From: Rhodospirillaceae bacterium
GTDB taxonomy: Bacteria; Pseudomonadota; Alphaproteobacteria; Kiloniellales; DSM-21159
Direction: 5' to 3'
Length of the DNA: 64,000 nt
Assembly: GCA_006969625.1 (NCBI GenBank)
Contig: CP030885.1
Span: 3,917,430 to 3,981,429, forward strand
This document shows, one piece after another, positions 35,078-44,837 of the stretch (its first letter is position 1; every line of letters starts with the position of its first letter). A model generated the notes under the pieces. The model was not told the origin of the DNA. It did no database searches and worked only from the letters and a program-made list of their open reading frames with translations. Made by a program: the position numbers and the translations under genes.

Positions 35078-35953
35078 GTGCCGGACCTGCTCAACATCTC
35101 GCCGCCGCTCGACGACGCCGCACGCGGGCCGCGCCTGTTCGCCGGCGAGGTCCTGCTGTTCCGCCAGGTACCGGAGGCGCAGGCGCTGGCGGCGCTGGCA
35201 GACCGGCGACTGCGGGCCGCCTTTCCCGAAGCGGACCACCCGGCCGAGGCGCAGCACGCCCTGCCCGAGGGCGAGTTCCTGCACCGCCTCACCGCCTGCC
35301 TCGCCGCCTGGCGCAAGGATACGGAGGTGGCGGCCGGTTACCGGCGCCTGCTGGCCGCGCTGGGCTGCGACCCGGCGGCCACCTACGTCGACGACTTCGC
35401 CCTGCGCCTGCAGCCCTCGCACATCGGGCGCGACCACCGCCGGGCCAAGCCGCTGCACGCGCACCGCGATAGCTGGGGCTCCAATCTGATGGCGCAGGTC
35501 AACTGGTGGCTGCCGGTCTATCCCCTGGCGCCGGGTCGTGGCCTCGCGGTCTTTCCGCGCTACTGGGACGAGTCGATCGCCAACGACAGCGCCGCCTGGG
35601 ACTGGGAGGCCTACAAGGCGGCCCGCGGGCAGGCTAGGTCGGAAGGCCGAGACCCCGATGCCGCCTATCCGACGCTGCCCAAGCCGCTGGTGGCGCCGGC
35701 AGCGGAGGAGGCGGTCGAGCTGCTGCCGGAGGTCGGCGACGTGCTGGTCTTCTCGGCCGCCCATCTCCACGCCAGCGTGCCGAACGAGACCGGGGTCACC
35801 CGCGTGTCCCTGGAGACGCGTACAATCTGGCAAGCGGACCTTGCCGCCGGCCGCGGCGCGCCGAACCTGGACGGACGCGCGCCGCGGGTGCCCTACGAAT
35901 GGTTCCGGCGCCTCGACGACGGGGCGAGCCTGACAGCGCCGCAACCGGCATAG
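35078..35953 (+). CDS. 2-oxoglutarate/Fe(II) dioxygenase-like (phytanoyl-CoA hydroxylase-like) protein
   Basis: 291 residues from GTG 35078, 10 bp after the AsmA stop. A double-stranded beta-helix fold is suggested by HAHRDSWGSNLMAQVNWW (HxD metal motif), APGRGLAVFPRYWDESI and the distal SAAHLHASVPNETGVTR (second His and 2-oxoglutarate-binding Arg). Substrate unknown. Co-transcription with AsmA is likely from the short spacing. Confidence 0.75.
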   Translation: MPDLLNISPPLDDAARGPRLFAGEVLLFRQVPEAQALAALADRRLRAAFPEADHPAEAQHALPEGEFLHRLTACLAAWRKDTEVAAGYRRLLAALGCDPAATYVDDFALRLQPSHIGRDHRRAKPLHAHRDSWGSNLMAQVNWWLPVYPLAPGRGLAVFPRYWDESIANDSAAWDWEAYKAARGQARSEGRDPDAAYPTLPKPLVAPAAEEAVELLPEVGDVLVFSAAHLHASVPNETGVTRVSLETRTIWQADLAAGRGAPNLDGRAPRVPYEWFRRLDDGASLTAPQPA

Positions 35954-36000
35954 GAGAACGGGCGGCCGCCGCAGCGCCGCCCGCTCCCCGTCACGGGCCC

Positions 36001-36978
<978 letters not shown>

Positions 36979-37008
36979 GGGGCTCACTCCTTGTTGGACA
37001 TTCGGTGG

Positions 37009-37677
37009 TCAGGTTTCGCTCGAGGCCGTCTCGGCCGAGGCCACGCGGGCGCGCACCCGGGCCAGTTCGTGGCGCATTCGCCGGTTCTCGGCGGCGAGCG
37101 CGGCAAGCTCCGCACGCATCTGCGCCAGCGCGGGCTCGAGCTCGGCGAGGGTGAAGCGCTCGGGGATGTGGGCGGGGCAGTTCCAGTCGAAGCCGACGAG
37201 CGATACGACCACTGCGCGTTCCGCATGGCCGCGGTAGCCCGGCACCTGGAGTGCGGCCACCAGCTTCGGGTCGTCGGCCGCGTCGACGGTCCTCGCCCGA
37301 CCGAGGATCTTCAGGCGGCGGCGGTTCGGATAGTCCATCAGGATCATCGCGACCCGCCCGTCTCCGCGCAGGTTTCCGAGGCTGACGTACTGTCGATTGC
37401 CGCGGAAGTCGGCGTAGGCCAGCGTCTTGGGGTCCAGCACCTTCAGAAAACCCGGCGGGCCGCCGCGAAACTGAACGTAGGGCCAGCCGGTTTGCGAGAC
37501 GGTGGCCTGGTAGAAGCCGTCACGGGCAGCGACGAAGGCGGCCTCGACCTCGGTCAGGCTGTCCGAAGGCTCGGTCTCCTCGGCCAGGAACCGGGTATGG
37601 ACCTTCGTGGCGCCGTGCCGGTCCTGCTCCTCGCGGACGGCCGGCGTGAAGGCGATCTCTGCAAATGCGCGGGCCAT
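37009..37677 (-). CDS. Pyridoxamine 5'-phosphate oxidase-family (FMN-binding split barrel) protein
   Basis: 222 residues. FYQATVSQTGWPYVQFRGGP, DFRGNRQYVSLGNL and RVAMILMDYPNRRRLKI are the split-barrel FMN/F420-binding core; the C-terminal 50 residues form a charged coiled coil (AQMRAELAALAAENRRMRHE). Members are flavin-dependent reductases or oxidases of varied substrate; no match to PdxH itself. First gene of a likely two-gene unit with the hydrolase, divergent from the LysR gene. Confidence 0.87.
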   Translation of the reverse strand: MARAFAEIAFTPAVREEQDRHGATKVHTRFLAEETEPSDSLTEVEAAFVAARDGFYQATVSQTGWPYVQFRGGPPGFLKVLDPKTLAYADFRGNRQYVSLGNLRGDGRVAMILMDYPNRRRLKILGRARTVDAADDPKLVAALQVPGYRGHAERAVVVSLVGFDWNCPAHIPERFTLAELEPALAQMRAELAALAAENRRMRHELARVRARVASAETASSET

Positions 37678-37734
37678 GGGATCCTCCGTCGTCTGGCGCG
37701 TCGTGCGTTACGCGACGAAAGATCGGGGCTTACG

Positions 37735-37785
37735 TTCCGCAATTTAATCCGCGTATACTGACATTGATTGTTTCATATTGCGGAA
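37735..37785. promoter_or_regulatory. Inverted repeat in the divergent LysR promoter region
   Basis: TTCCGCAAT (37735-37743) and ATTGCGGAA (37777-37785) are perfect inverted arms 33 bp apart, in a lower-GC stretch between the two divergent starts. The right arm ends five bases before the LysR start codon. Likely a regulator binding region. Confidence 0.5.
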
Positions 37786-37789
37786 TGAT

Positions 37790-38695
37790 ATGGATCGCTT
37801 CAGCGAGCTGGAGGCCTTCGTCGCCGTCGCCGAAGACGGTGGCTTCAACGCGGCTGCGCGCAGGCTCAACCGCTCGCCGCCCAGCGTGACGCGCCTGGTC
37901 GCCGGTCTGGAGACCCGCCTTCGCACGCGCCTGCTGACCCGCACCACCCGGCAAGTGGCCTTGACCGAAGCCGGCGCGCGGCTGCTCAGCGACGCCCGAC
38001 GCCTGCTGGAGGCGTTGGCCCTCGCCGAAGCCGCGGCGACGGGCGCGCATGAGGTCCCGCAGGGCGGGCTCTCGGTGACCGCACCGGTGATCTTCGGACG
38101 CCGCTACGTCGCGCCGCTGGTGCGCAGCTTCCTGGACGCTCACCCCCAGGTCACCGCTCGCACCCTCTACGTCGACCGCATCGTCGACCTGATCGAGGAG
38201 GGTCTGGACGTTGCCGTGCGCCTGGGCGAGCTACCCGATTCGAGCCTGACGGCCGTGCGGGTCGGCGCCGTGCGCCGGGTCGTCGTGGCCGCCCCCGGCT
38301 ATCTCGCGACGCACGGCCGTCCCGACTCCCTGGAAGACCTCGCGCGGCGTCGGCTGGCGGCACCGAGTCTGTCGGCGCGGGCCGAGAGCTGGGACTTCGT
38401 CGCCGGCGGTCGGAAGCGCAGCATACGGATCGCGCCTGCGCTGACCGGCAATACGATCGACGTCTCGATCGACGCCGCCCTCGCCGGGTGGGGGATCACC
38501 CGCGTGCTCTCCTATCAGGTGGCGGACGCGCTCGCGACTGGCCGGCTGGTGGAGATCCTCGCGGAATTCGAGGACCGCGAGATGCCGATCCACCTGGTCC
38601 ATGCGGAAGGGCCGCTGCGCGCGGCCAAGATCCGCGCCTTTGTCGACCATGCCGCCCGCGAGCTCCGCCGCGAGGCGCCTAGCTGGTCGAGCTAG
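37790..38695 (+). CDS. LysR-family transcriptional regulator
   Basis: 301 residues. N-terminal winged helix: DRFSELEAFVAVAEDGGFNA, SPPSVTRLVAGLETRLRTRL, LTRTTRQVALTEAG; then a periplasmic-binding-protein-like effector domain (GGLSVTAPVIFGRRYVAPLV). I chose ATG 37790 over the upstream TTG. It most likely controls the divergent PNPOx-hydrolase pair through the inverted repeat between them; the effector is unknown. Confidence 0.92.
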   Translation: MDRFSELEAFVAVAEDGGFNAAARRLNRSPPSVTRLVAGLETRLRTRLLTRTTRQVALTEAGARLLSDARRLLEALALAEAAATGAHEVPQGGLSVTAPVIFGRRYVAPLVRSFLDAHPQVTARTLYVDRIVDLIEEGLDVAVRLGELPDSSLTAVRVGAVRRVVVAAPGYLATHGRPDSLEDLARRRLAAPSLSARAESWDFVAGGRKRSIRIAPALTGNTIDVSIDAALAGWGITRVLSYQVADALATGRLVEILAEFEDREMPIHLVHAEGPLRAAKIRAFVDHAARELRREAPSWSS

Positions 38696-38725
38696 GCCGC
38701 CGCACCAAGGCCGCGACGTGCCATT

Positions 38726-39742
38726 CTAGCTGGCGCGCGCCAGGAGGGCGGCCGGGGCCTTGGTGGCGGCGCAGACCACCACGGTCAGGGGGTCGGCGGG
38801 CAGGTGCTCGCTGGCCGTCTCGCCCAGCCCGGCGGCCGCCAGCCACTCGGCGATCTCCGGCTCGGCGAAGCCCAGCCAGCGGTGTGCGTGCTCGGCGCGC
38901 AGACGCTCTTCCTTGTGCGGCGCGAAGTCGACGATCAGCAGCCGGCCGCCGGGGCGTAGCACCCGGGCCGCCTCGGCGACCGTGCGGGCGGGGTCGGCCG
39001 CATAGTGCAGCGCCATGTGCATGACGGCGAGGTCGAAGCTCTCGCTGGGCAGCGGCAGTTGGCCCATGTCGCCGTGCCGCACCTCCGCGTTGCGCAGCCC
39101 CTGGCGTTCCAGGTTGGCGCGCGCGACCGCCAGCATCTCTCGGCTGGTATCGACGCCCACCCCGCGTTCGGCGCGGCTCGCCAGCAGGCCGAGGATGCGC
39201 CCGGTGCCGGTGCCGATGTCGAGCACCTCGCCGAGCCGGCCGCTGGGCAACTGGCGCTGCAGCGCCGCCTCGACCTTGGCCTCGTCGATGTAGAGCTTGC
39301 GCACGCTGTCCCACTCGCCGGCGGTGCGCCGGAAGTAGGCCTGCGCCTGGGCGGCGCGCTGGCCCTGCACCTCGGCCAGGCGAGCGAGGTCGAGGGCGAT
39401 CTGCGTGTCCTCGGCGTCCAGCCGCGCGATCAGGTCGCCGGCCAGGGTGCGCCGGAGCTGCTGCGGCGGCAGGTGGTAGAGCGCCCAGTTGCCCTCGCGC
39501 TGGCGGCTGACCAGTCCGGCGTCGACCAGGATCTTCAGGTGGCGCGAGACGCCCGGCTGCGATTGCCCGACGATGGAGCAGAGCTCGGTGACGTTGAGCT
39601 GGGCGCGCGCCAGCAGGTTGGCGATGCGCAGGCGGGTGGGGTCCGCCAGCGCCCGCGCCTCGCGCATCATCCGCTCCAGGTCCAGCCGTTCGGCCACGCC
39701 GAAGGTCTCCGCTCGGTCGTATCCGGGCGCACCATACGTCAT
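38726..39742 (-). CDS. ArsR-type HTH fused to SAM-dependent methyltransferase
   Basis: 338 residues. Residues about 20-100 are an ArsR winged helix (ALADPTRLRIANLLARAQLN, SQPGVSRHLKILVDAGLVSR) without the metal-binding Cys pair; residues about 150-320 are a class I methyltransferase (EVLDIGTGTGRILGLLA with the AdoMet loop, HGDMGQLPLPSESFDLAVMH). In alphaproteobacteria this fusion is often next to metF and linked to methionine metabolism; here homocysteine methyltransferases are 5 kb away. It probably senses or uses AdoMet/SAH. Confidence 0.9.
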   Translation of the reverse strand: MTYGAPGYDRAETFGVAERLDLERMMREARALADPTRLRIANLLARAQLNVTELCSIVGQSQPGVSRHLKILVDAGLVSRQREGNWALYHLPPQQLRRTLAGDLIARLDAEDTQIALDLARLAEVQGQRAAQAQAYFRRTAGEWDSVRKLYIDEAKVEAALQRQLPSGRLGEVLDIGTGTGRILGLLASRAERGVGVDTSREMLAVARANLERQGLRNAEVRHGDMGQLPLPSESFDLAVMHMALHYAADPARTVAEAARVLRPGGRLLIVDFAPHKEERLRAEHAHRWLGFAEPEIAEWLAAAGLGETASEHLPADPLTVVVCAATKAPAALLARAS

Positions 39743-39792
39743 CGGCGACGCCAAATCAGCATATAAGCATGTTGCGATGCAGGGTGGGCGAG

Positions 39793-40488
39793 TCAGACGC
39801 TCGCCAGCGCCGCCAGCAACCCCGCCGTCTCGGCGTCCAGGTCGCCGGTGACCGCCGCCGGACGGAAGCGGCGCTGGACCGCGCGCAGCACGGCGGGCAG
39901 GTCGTCGTCGGCGAAGCCGTAGCCGAGGGCGGCGAGGTCTCGGCGGGCGGCGGCCTCGTCCGGCGCGACCGCCAGCGGCGCGGGGGTGGCCAGCGCCAGC
40001 CCCTCGGCGGCGAGGCGCGGCCAGTCGAAGAGCTCGCCCGGATCCTCCTTGCGCAGCGGCGCCACGTCGGAGTGCCCGACGACGCGGGCACGCGGCACCG
40101 GATAGCGGGCCTTGAGCACGTGCAGCAGCTCCAGGAGCGCCGCCATCTGCGGTTCCGGAAAGGAGCGGTAGCCGAACTCGTGGCCCGGATTGACCAGCTC
40201 GATGCCGAGGGACAGGCCGTTGACGTCGCTTTCGCCGGCCCAACAGGCGACCCCGGCGTGCCAGGCGCGGCGATGCGCCGGCACCAGGCGGAAGCAGGTG
40301 CCGTCCTCCTCGATCAGGAAGTGCGCGGAGACCCTGGCCGCCGGGTCGCACAGCCGCTCCAGCGCCTCGGCGCCGCTGCGCATGCCGGTGTAGTGCAGCA
40401 CGATCATGTCGGGCGAACGCGGCTCCCCGTCCGGCCCGGCCGGCCGCGCGTCGTGGTTCGGCGAGGGGCGCTCCAGGATCGCCACCAT
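39793..40488 (-). CDS. N-acetylmuramoyl-L-alanine amidase with peptidoglycan-binding domain
   Basis: 231 residues, ATG 40488 overlapping the stop of the upstream transporter (ATGA). Amidase_2 domain with zinc ligands: DMIVLHYTGM (His), RRAWHAGVACWAG, GIELVNPGHEFGY and RVVGHSDVAPLRKEDPGELF (His and Asp). The last 65 residues are a PG_binding_1 domain (ARRDLAALGYGF ... FRPAAVTGDLDAETAGLL). No signal peptide, as in cytoplasmic AmpD, which cleaves anhydro-muropeptides during cell-wall recycling. Confidence 0.92.
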   Translation of the reverse strand: MVAILERPSPNHDARPAGPDGEPRSPDMIVLHYTGMRSGAEALERLCDPAARVSAHFLIEEDGTCFRLVPAHRRAWHAGVACWAGESDVNGLSLGIELVNPGHEFGYRSFPEPQMAALLELLHVLKARYPVPRARVVGHSDVAPLRKEDPGELFDWPRLAAEGLALATPAPLAVAPDEAAARRDLAALGYGFADDDLPAVLRAVQRRFRPAAVTGDLDAETAGLLAALASV

Positions 40489-41378
40489 CAGACCCGCTCC
40501 GCCTCGGGCGCCACCAGCTTGGGGCGGCGCAGGATGATGATGCCGACGCCGACGACGGTCAGCAGACCGCCGATCGCCAGACCGACGCTCAGCGACTCGC
40601 CGAGCACCACCACGCCGGTCAGCACGCCGAACAGCGGCACCAGAAGCGTGAAGGGCATGGCGGTGTTCATCTCGTAGCGGCGCAGCAGGCGGTACCAGAT
40701 GCCGTAGCCGACGACCATGACGACGATGGCGTTGTAGACGACGCAGGCCCATGCCAGCCAGTCCGCCTGCCGCAAGGCCGTGGCCTGGCCCTCCTCCAGC
40801 ACGAAGGAGGCGACCAGAAGCTGCGGCACGGCGAAGAGGCTCATCCAGCCGGCGATCGTCCAGCCGTCCAGCATGTCCAGCTTCTTCACCACGACGTTGG
40901 AGACGGCGAAGATCATGGCCGCGCTGACCACCAGCGCCAGCGAGACGTAGTTGCTGGCCATGCGCGGCTCGCCGGCGATCACCGCGACGCCGGCGAAGGC
41001 GATCGCCATGCCGAGCGCCCGGCGCCAGCCCAGCCGGTCCTTGAAGACGAAGGCGGCCAGGAGCGCGGCGAAGGGCACCTGTAGCTGGATGGCGATGGCG
41101 GCGGTGGCGGCGTCGATGCCGGACAGGCCGGTGAACATCAGCGCGAAGTGCAGGAAGCCGAGGGTGACGGCGACCAGCAGCACGCCGCCGAAATGGCCGC
41201 GCGGCACCTTGACGAAGGGGACCAGCACCAGGGCGACCAGGGCGAAGCGCAGCGCGGTCATGAAGATCGGCGGGAAGGTCAGCAGGCCGGTCTTCACCAC
41301 GGCGAAGTTGAAGCCCCAGATCATCATGACAAGGACGAAGGCGGCGACGTCCCTCGGCTCGATAGCGAAGCGGATCAC
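40488..41378 (-). CDS. DMT/EamA-family transporter
   Basis: 296 residues, ten membrane helices in two EamA repeats: MIWGFNFAVVKTGLLTFPPI in the first, VVKKLDMLDGWTIAGWMSLF in the second, LVPLFGVLTGVVVLGESL near the end. Likely exporter of amino acids or metabolites. Coupled by a 4-bp overlap to the downstream amidase. Only 27 bp separate it from the end of the uup gene, but the genes read in the same direction. Confidence 0.92.
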   Translation of the reverse strand: MIRFAIEPRDVAAFVLVMMIWGFNFAVVKTGLLTFPPIFMTALRFALVALVLVPFVKVPRGHFGGVLLVAVTLGFLHFALMFTGLSGIDAATAAIAIQLQVPFAALLAAFVFKDRLGWRRALGMAIAFAGVAVIAGEPRMASNYVSLALVVSAAMIFAVSNVVVKKLDMLDGWTIAGWMSLFAVPQLLVASFVLEEGQATALRQADWLAWACVVYNAIVVMVVGYGIWYRLLRRYEMNTAMPFTLLVPLFGVLTGVVVLGESLSVGLAIGGLLTVVGVGIIILRRPKLVAPEAERV

Positions 41379-41405
41379 GGCGGTCCTGACCTCACGCCTG
41401 CACCC

Positions 41406-43241
41406 TCACGACTGCGCCGCCAGGGTTTCGCGCTTGTCCTCCAGTTCCAGCCAGCGCTCCTCCGCCTCGCTCAGGCTCCGGCTAGCCGCCGTCAAGGCGT
41501 CCGTCGCCTGCTGGAAGCGCGCGGGGTCGCGGGCGTAGAGCTCGGGGTCCGCCAGCGTCTTCTCCAGCCGCCCGATCTCCACCTCCAGTTCGGCGATCCG
41601 GCCGGGCAGCAGGTCGAGCTCGCGCTGCTCCCTATAGCCGAGCTTACCGGGGCCGGCGCCACGCGGCTTGGCGGCCGGCGCCTTGGCCGAAGCCGCCGTC
41701 GCCAGGCGACCGTCCGGCAGGCCGCCTGCCTGGCGCACCGCGTCGCTGTAGCCGCCCGGATACTCCCGCGCGCCGCCGGCCCCGTCCATCAGGATGACCG
41801 AGGTGCAGAGGCGGTCGAGAAAGTCGCGGTCGTGGCTGACCAGGATCAGCGTGCCGTCGTAGTCGTCGAGTACCTCCTCCAGCAGGTCGAGGGTGTCCAT
41901 GTCCAGGTCGTTGGTCGGCTCGTCGAGCACCAGCAGGTTGGCGGGCTTGGCGAGAATGCGGGCCAGCAGCAAGCGGTTCGCCTCGCCGCCCGACAGCGCC
42001 TTGACCGGCTGCTTGACCTGCTTCTCGTCGAACAGGAAGTCGCGCAGGTAGGCGACGACGTGGCGCTGACGCCCGCCAACCATCAGGGCATCGCCGCCAC
42101 CCGGGACCAGCGTCTCCCACAGGGTCTTCTCCGGGTCCAGGGCCTCGCGCCGCTGGTCGAAGACGGCGACCTCCAGGTTGGTGCCGTGCCGCAGGCCGCC
42201 GGAGTCCGGCGCCTCGCGGCCGAGCAGCAGCTTGACCAGTGTCGTCTTGCCGGCGCCGTTGCGGCCGACGATGCCGATCCGGTCGCCGCGCAGGATGCGG
42301 GTGGTGAAGCCGGCGACGATCGGCCGCTCGGTGCCGTCCGGCTGCCGATAGGCCTTGGCCAGGCCCTCCGCCTCGATCACCAGCTTGCCGCTGCGCCCGG
42401 CGGCGGCGGCCGCCATCTCCACCTGCCCGGCCTGGTTCTTCAGCATCTCGGCGCGGCTGGCGCGCAGCTCCTTCAGCCGCGCCAGCCGGCCCATGTTGCG
42501 CTTGCGCCGCGCGGTGACGCCGCGCTGCAGCCAGTGCTCCTCCCGCTCGATCGCCTTGCCCAGCCGCTCCAGCGCGCGCGCCTCGGCCGCGCGTAGCTCC
42601 TCTGCCCAGGCGTCGAAGTGGGCGAAGCCGCGCTCCAGCCGATGCGCCCGCCCGCGGTCGAGCCACAGCGTGCGGTTGGAGACCTTCGCAAGGAAGGTAC
42701 GGTCGTGGCTGATCACTAACAGCGCGCCGCGAAAGCGTGCCAGCTCGCCCTCCAGCCACTGGATGGTCGGCAGGTCCAGGTGGTTGGTCGGCTCGTCCAG
42801 CAGCAGCAGGTCCGGCTCCGCCACCAGCGCCCGCGCCAGCGCCGCCCGCCGCCCCTCGCCGCCCGAGAGGGTGCCGAGCGCAGCCGCGCCGGAGAGCTGC
42901 ATGCGGTCGAGCACGGCATCGCACAGCGCCCGGCCGGCCGGATCCTCCGGGTCGATCAGGCCGCCGGCGACGAAGTCGGCGACGCGCTGCGGCGCCGGCA
43001 GCTCGGGGGCCTGTGGCAGGTAGCCGATGCGGGCACCGGCCTGCAGCGTGCGCTCGCCGCGGTCCAGCTCGACCAGCCCGGCCAGCACCTTCAGCAGCGT
43101 CGACTTGCCCGAGCCGTTGCGCCCGACGAGAGCGGCCCGCTCGCCCGCGGCCAGCGTCAGATCGAGGCCGTCGAACAGGGGGCGCCCGCCGAATCCCAGC
43201 GCGGCGTCCTTCAGCGCGATCAGAGGAGGTTGGCTCGTCAT
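41406..43241 (-). CDS. uup: ABC-F ATPase, Uup type
   Basis: 611 residues with two ABC domains in one chain and no membrane part. First: ALVGRNGSGKSTLLKVLAGL, TLSGGEGRRAALARAL, LLLDEPTNHLDL; second: GIVGRNGAGKTTLVKLLLGR, ALSGGEANRLLLARIL, VLDEPTNDLDM. A basic linker with RKRNMGRLARLKELR lies between them, and a C-terminal coiled coil (YREQRELDLLPGRIAELEVE) is the DNA/RNA-binding tail of Uup. The family acts on ribosomes or branched DNA and affects transposon excision. ATG 43241. Confidence 0.95.
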   Translation of the reverse strand: MTSQPPLIALKDAALGFGGRPLFDGLDLTLAAGERAALVGRNGSGKSTLLKVLAGLVELDRGERTLQAGARIGYLPQAPELPAPQRVADFVAGGLIDPEDPAGRALCDAVLDRMQLSGAAALGTLSGGEGRRAALARALVAEPDLLLLDEPTNHLDLPTIQWLEGELARFRGALLVISHDRTFLAKVSNRTLWLDRGRAHRLERGFAHFDAWAEELRAAEARALERLGKAIEREEHWLQRGVTARRKRNMGRLARLKELRASRAEMLKNQAGQVEMAAAAAGRSGKLVIEAEGLAKAYRQPDGTERPIVAGFTTRILRGDRIGIVGRNGAGKTTLVKLLLGREAPDSGGLRHGTNLEVAVFDQRREALDPEKTLWETLVPGGGDALMVGGRQRHVVAYLRDFLFDEKQVKQPVKALSGGEANRLLLARILAKPANLLVLDEPTNDLDMDTLDLLEEVLDDYDGTLILVSHDRDFLDRLCTSVILMDGAGGAREYPGGYSDAVRQAGGLPDGRLATAASAKAPAAKPRGAGPGKLGYREQRELDLLPGRIAELEVEIGRLEKTLADPELYARDPARFQQATDALTAASRSLSEAEERWLELEDKRETLAAQS

Positions 43242-43356
43242 CGGAAGATACAGATAGCAACGCCGCGCCCGGTCAGGCCAGCGCCGGCGCGCGCATAGCG
43301 CGGATGCACACAAGCCCTTTCGCCGCGATACGCTTCGGCCGTAAGCCTAAGGCACG

Positions 43357-44244
43357 ATGGTCCGACCCCCGTCCTCCCGCACCGCCATGCCGCCGATCTT
43401 TCGCGCCGCTCTGTGGATGTTGGGCGCACTCGCCTCCTTCTCCATCATGGCGGTGTCGATCCGCGAGCTGTCTGGCGAGATGGGCCTGTTCCAGATCCTG
43501 TTCTGGCGCTCGCTGGTCGGGCTCGGAGCGGTCGCGGCGGTCGCCTGGGGCTTCGGGCGCGGCTGGGCCTCGGTGCGCAGCGGGCAGCCGAAGGTGCAGG
43601 TCGCCCGCAACCTCGTGCACTTCGGCGGCCAGTGGTCCTGGGCGGCGGGCATCGCCCTGCTGCCCTTCGCCGTCGTCTTCGCGCTGGAGTTCATGACGCC
43701 GATCTTCGCGGCGATCCTGGCCGTCGCCTTCCTCGGCGAGCGGCTGAACCGCGGCAGGGTGGCGATGATCGGGCTTGGCTTCGCGGGAACGCTGGTGGTG
43801 CTGCGCCCGGGCGCCGAGGTCTTCACCCTGGCGGCGCTGTTCCCGCTGGCCGCCGCGGTCTGCTACGCCGCCACCCACACCCTGACCAAGCGGCTGACGC
43901 TGACCGACGGCCCGCTGGTCGTGTTGTTCTGGATGTCTCTGGTCCAGCTCCCCCTGGGACTGCTGCCGGCGCTGCTCGACTGGGTGCCGCTAGCCTGGGC
44001 GGAGGTGCCGGCGATCCTCGCCCTCGGTCTGTCCGGACTCGGCGCCCATTACTGCCTGACCAGCGCGCTGCGCCTGGCCGACGCGACCGTGGTCGTGCCC
44101 CTGGACTTTCTGCGCCTGCCGTTGATCGCCGTGGTCGGCCTGCTGCTCTACGGCGAGCCGCTCGACCCGTTCGTGCTGCTGGGTGGTGGACTGGTCGCCG
44201 TCGGAATCTGGCTCGGACTGGCGTCCGAGCGCCGGCGCCGTTGA
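43357..44244 (+). CDS. DMT/EamA-family transporter
   Basis: 295 residues, ten helices: LWMLGALASFSIMAVSIREL at the start, FALEFMTPIFAAILAVAFLG before the first signature and LDFLRLPLIAVVGLLLYGEP near the end. Similar to RhaT/EamA drug and metabolite exporters. Divergent from uup, convergent with the next small gene (7 bp gap). Substrate unknown. Confidence 0.92.
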   Translation: MVRPPSSRTAMPPIFRAALWMLGALASFSIMAVSIRELSGEMGLFQILFWRSLVGLGAVAAVAWGFGRGWASVRSGQPKVQVARNLVHFGGQWSWAAGIALLPFAVVFALEFMTPIFAAILAVAFLGERLNRGRVAMIGLGFAGTLVVLRPGAEVFTLAALFPLAAAVCYAATHTLTKRLTLTDGPLVVLFWMSLVQLPLGLLPALLDWVPLAWAEVPAILALGLSGLGAHYCLTSALRLADATVVVPLDFLRLPLIAVVGLLLYGEPLDPFVLLGGGLVAVGIWLGLASERRRR

Positions 44245-44251
44245 CGGCGTG

Positions 44252-44563
44252 TCAGCGGCCGGCGACGCGCCTCAGTACCTCGCCCAGGTCCTTCCCGCCG
44301 GCCAGAAAGCCGCCCTCGGTGTCGAGGGCGTGCGCCACGCCGTTTTCGCGCACATGGGCGGTGAAGCCGCCGGCCCGGGTACGGTCGGCGAACAGCAGGG
44401 TCGTCAGCCCCGGCGCCCGATCGACGCCGGCATAGGCAAAACGCGGGTTGCAGGCGGCGAAGCGATAGGCCTCGGCCAGCAGGCGTTGGTCGCGCGCCCT
44501 GCCGGTCCGGCGCCGTTCGGAGGACGTCCGGGGTCCGGGAAAACGGATCACCTCGGCGCTCAT
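44252..44563 (-). CDS. Hypothetical small cytoplasmic protein
   Basis: 103 residues from ATG 44563, with GGAG nine bases upstream; ATGs at 44572 and 44578 are possible. MSAEVIRFPGPRTSSERRRT, then ARDQRLLAEAYRFAACN and FTAHVRENGVAHALDTEGGF. No recognised family; composition is normal for the genome. Confidence 0.6.
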   Translation of the reverse strand: MSAEVIRFPGPRTSSERRRTGRARDQRLLAEAYRFAACNPRFAYAGVDRAPGLTTLLFADRTRAGGFTAHVRENGVAHALDTEGGFLAGGKDLGEVLRRVAGR

Positions 44564-44837
44564 AAGCGACATCTCCATGTCGTGATCTGGCAATCAACAT
44601 ATAGCCTCTCGCCGCAAATGGTCAATTCGCGGCAGATCTGACCCAACAGCGACATTTCCGCCAGAGCGCAGTGCCGGCGATGGCCTCTCGTCCCGTACTG
44701 CCGACGCGCCGTTTCGCGCAGAAACCCGTCGATTTCAGGCCATCGCGACCCGACCGTTTCGCGCTTCACTGCGGGCTTCGGACGGCCGCTTGGGCCGGCC
44801 CAAGACATGCGCAGACGGTAACGAAGGGGGCGACCCG

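Noticed and set aside
35953-36000. GGGCGGC/GCCGCCC hairpin between convergent genes as a terminator
   Set aside because: Stem is plausible but there is no T run on either strand, and such GC stems are frequent by chance here.
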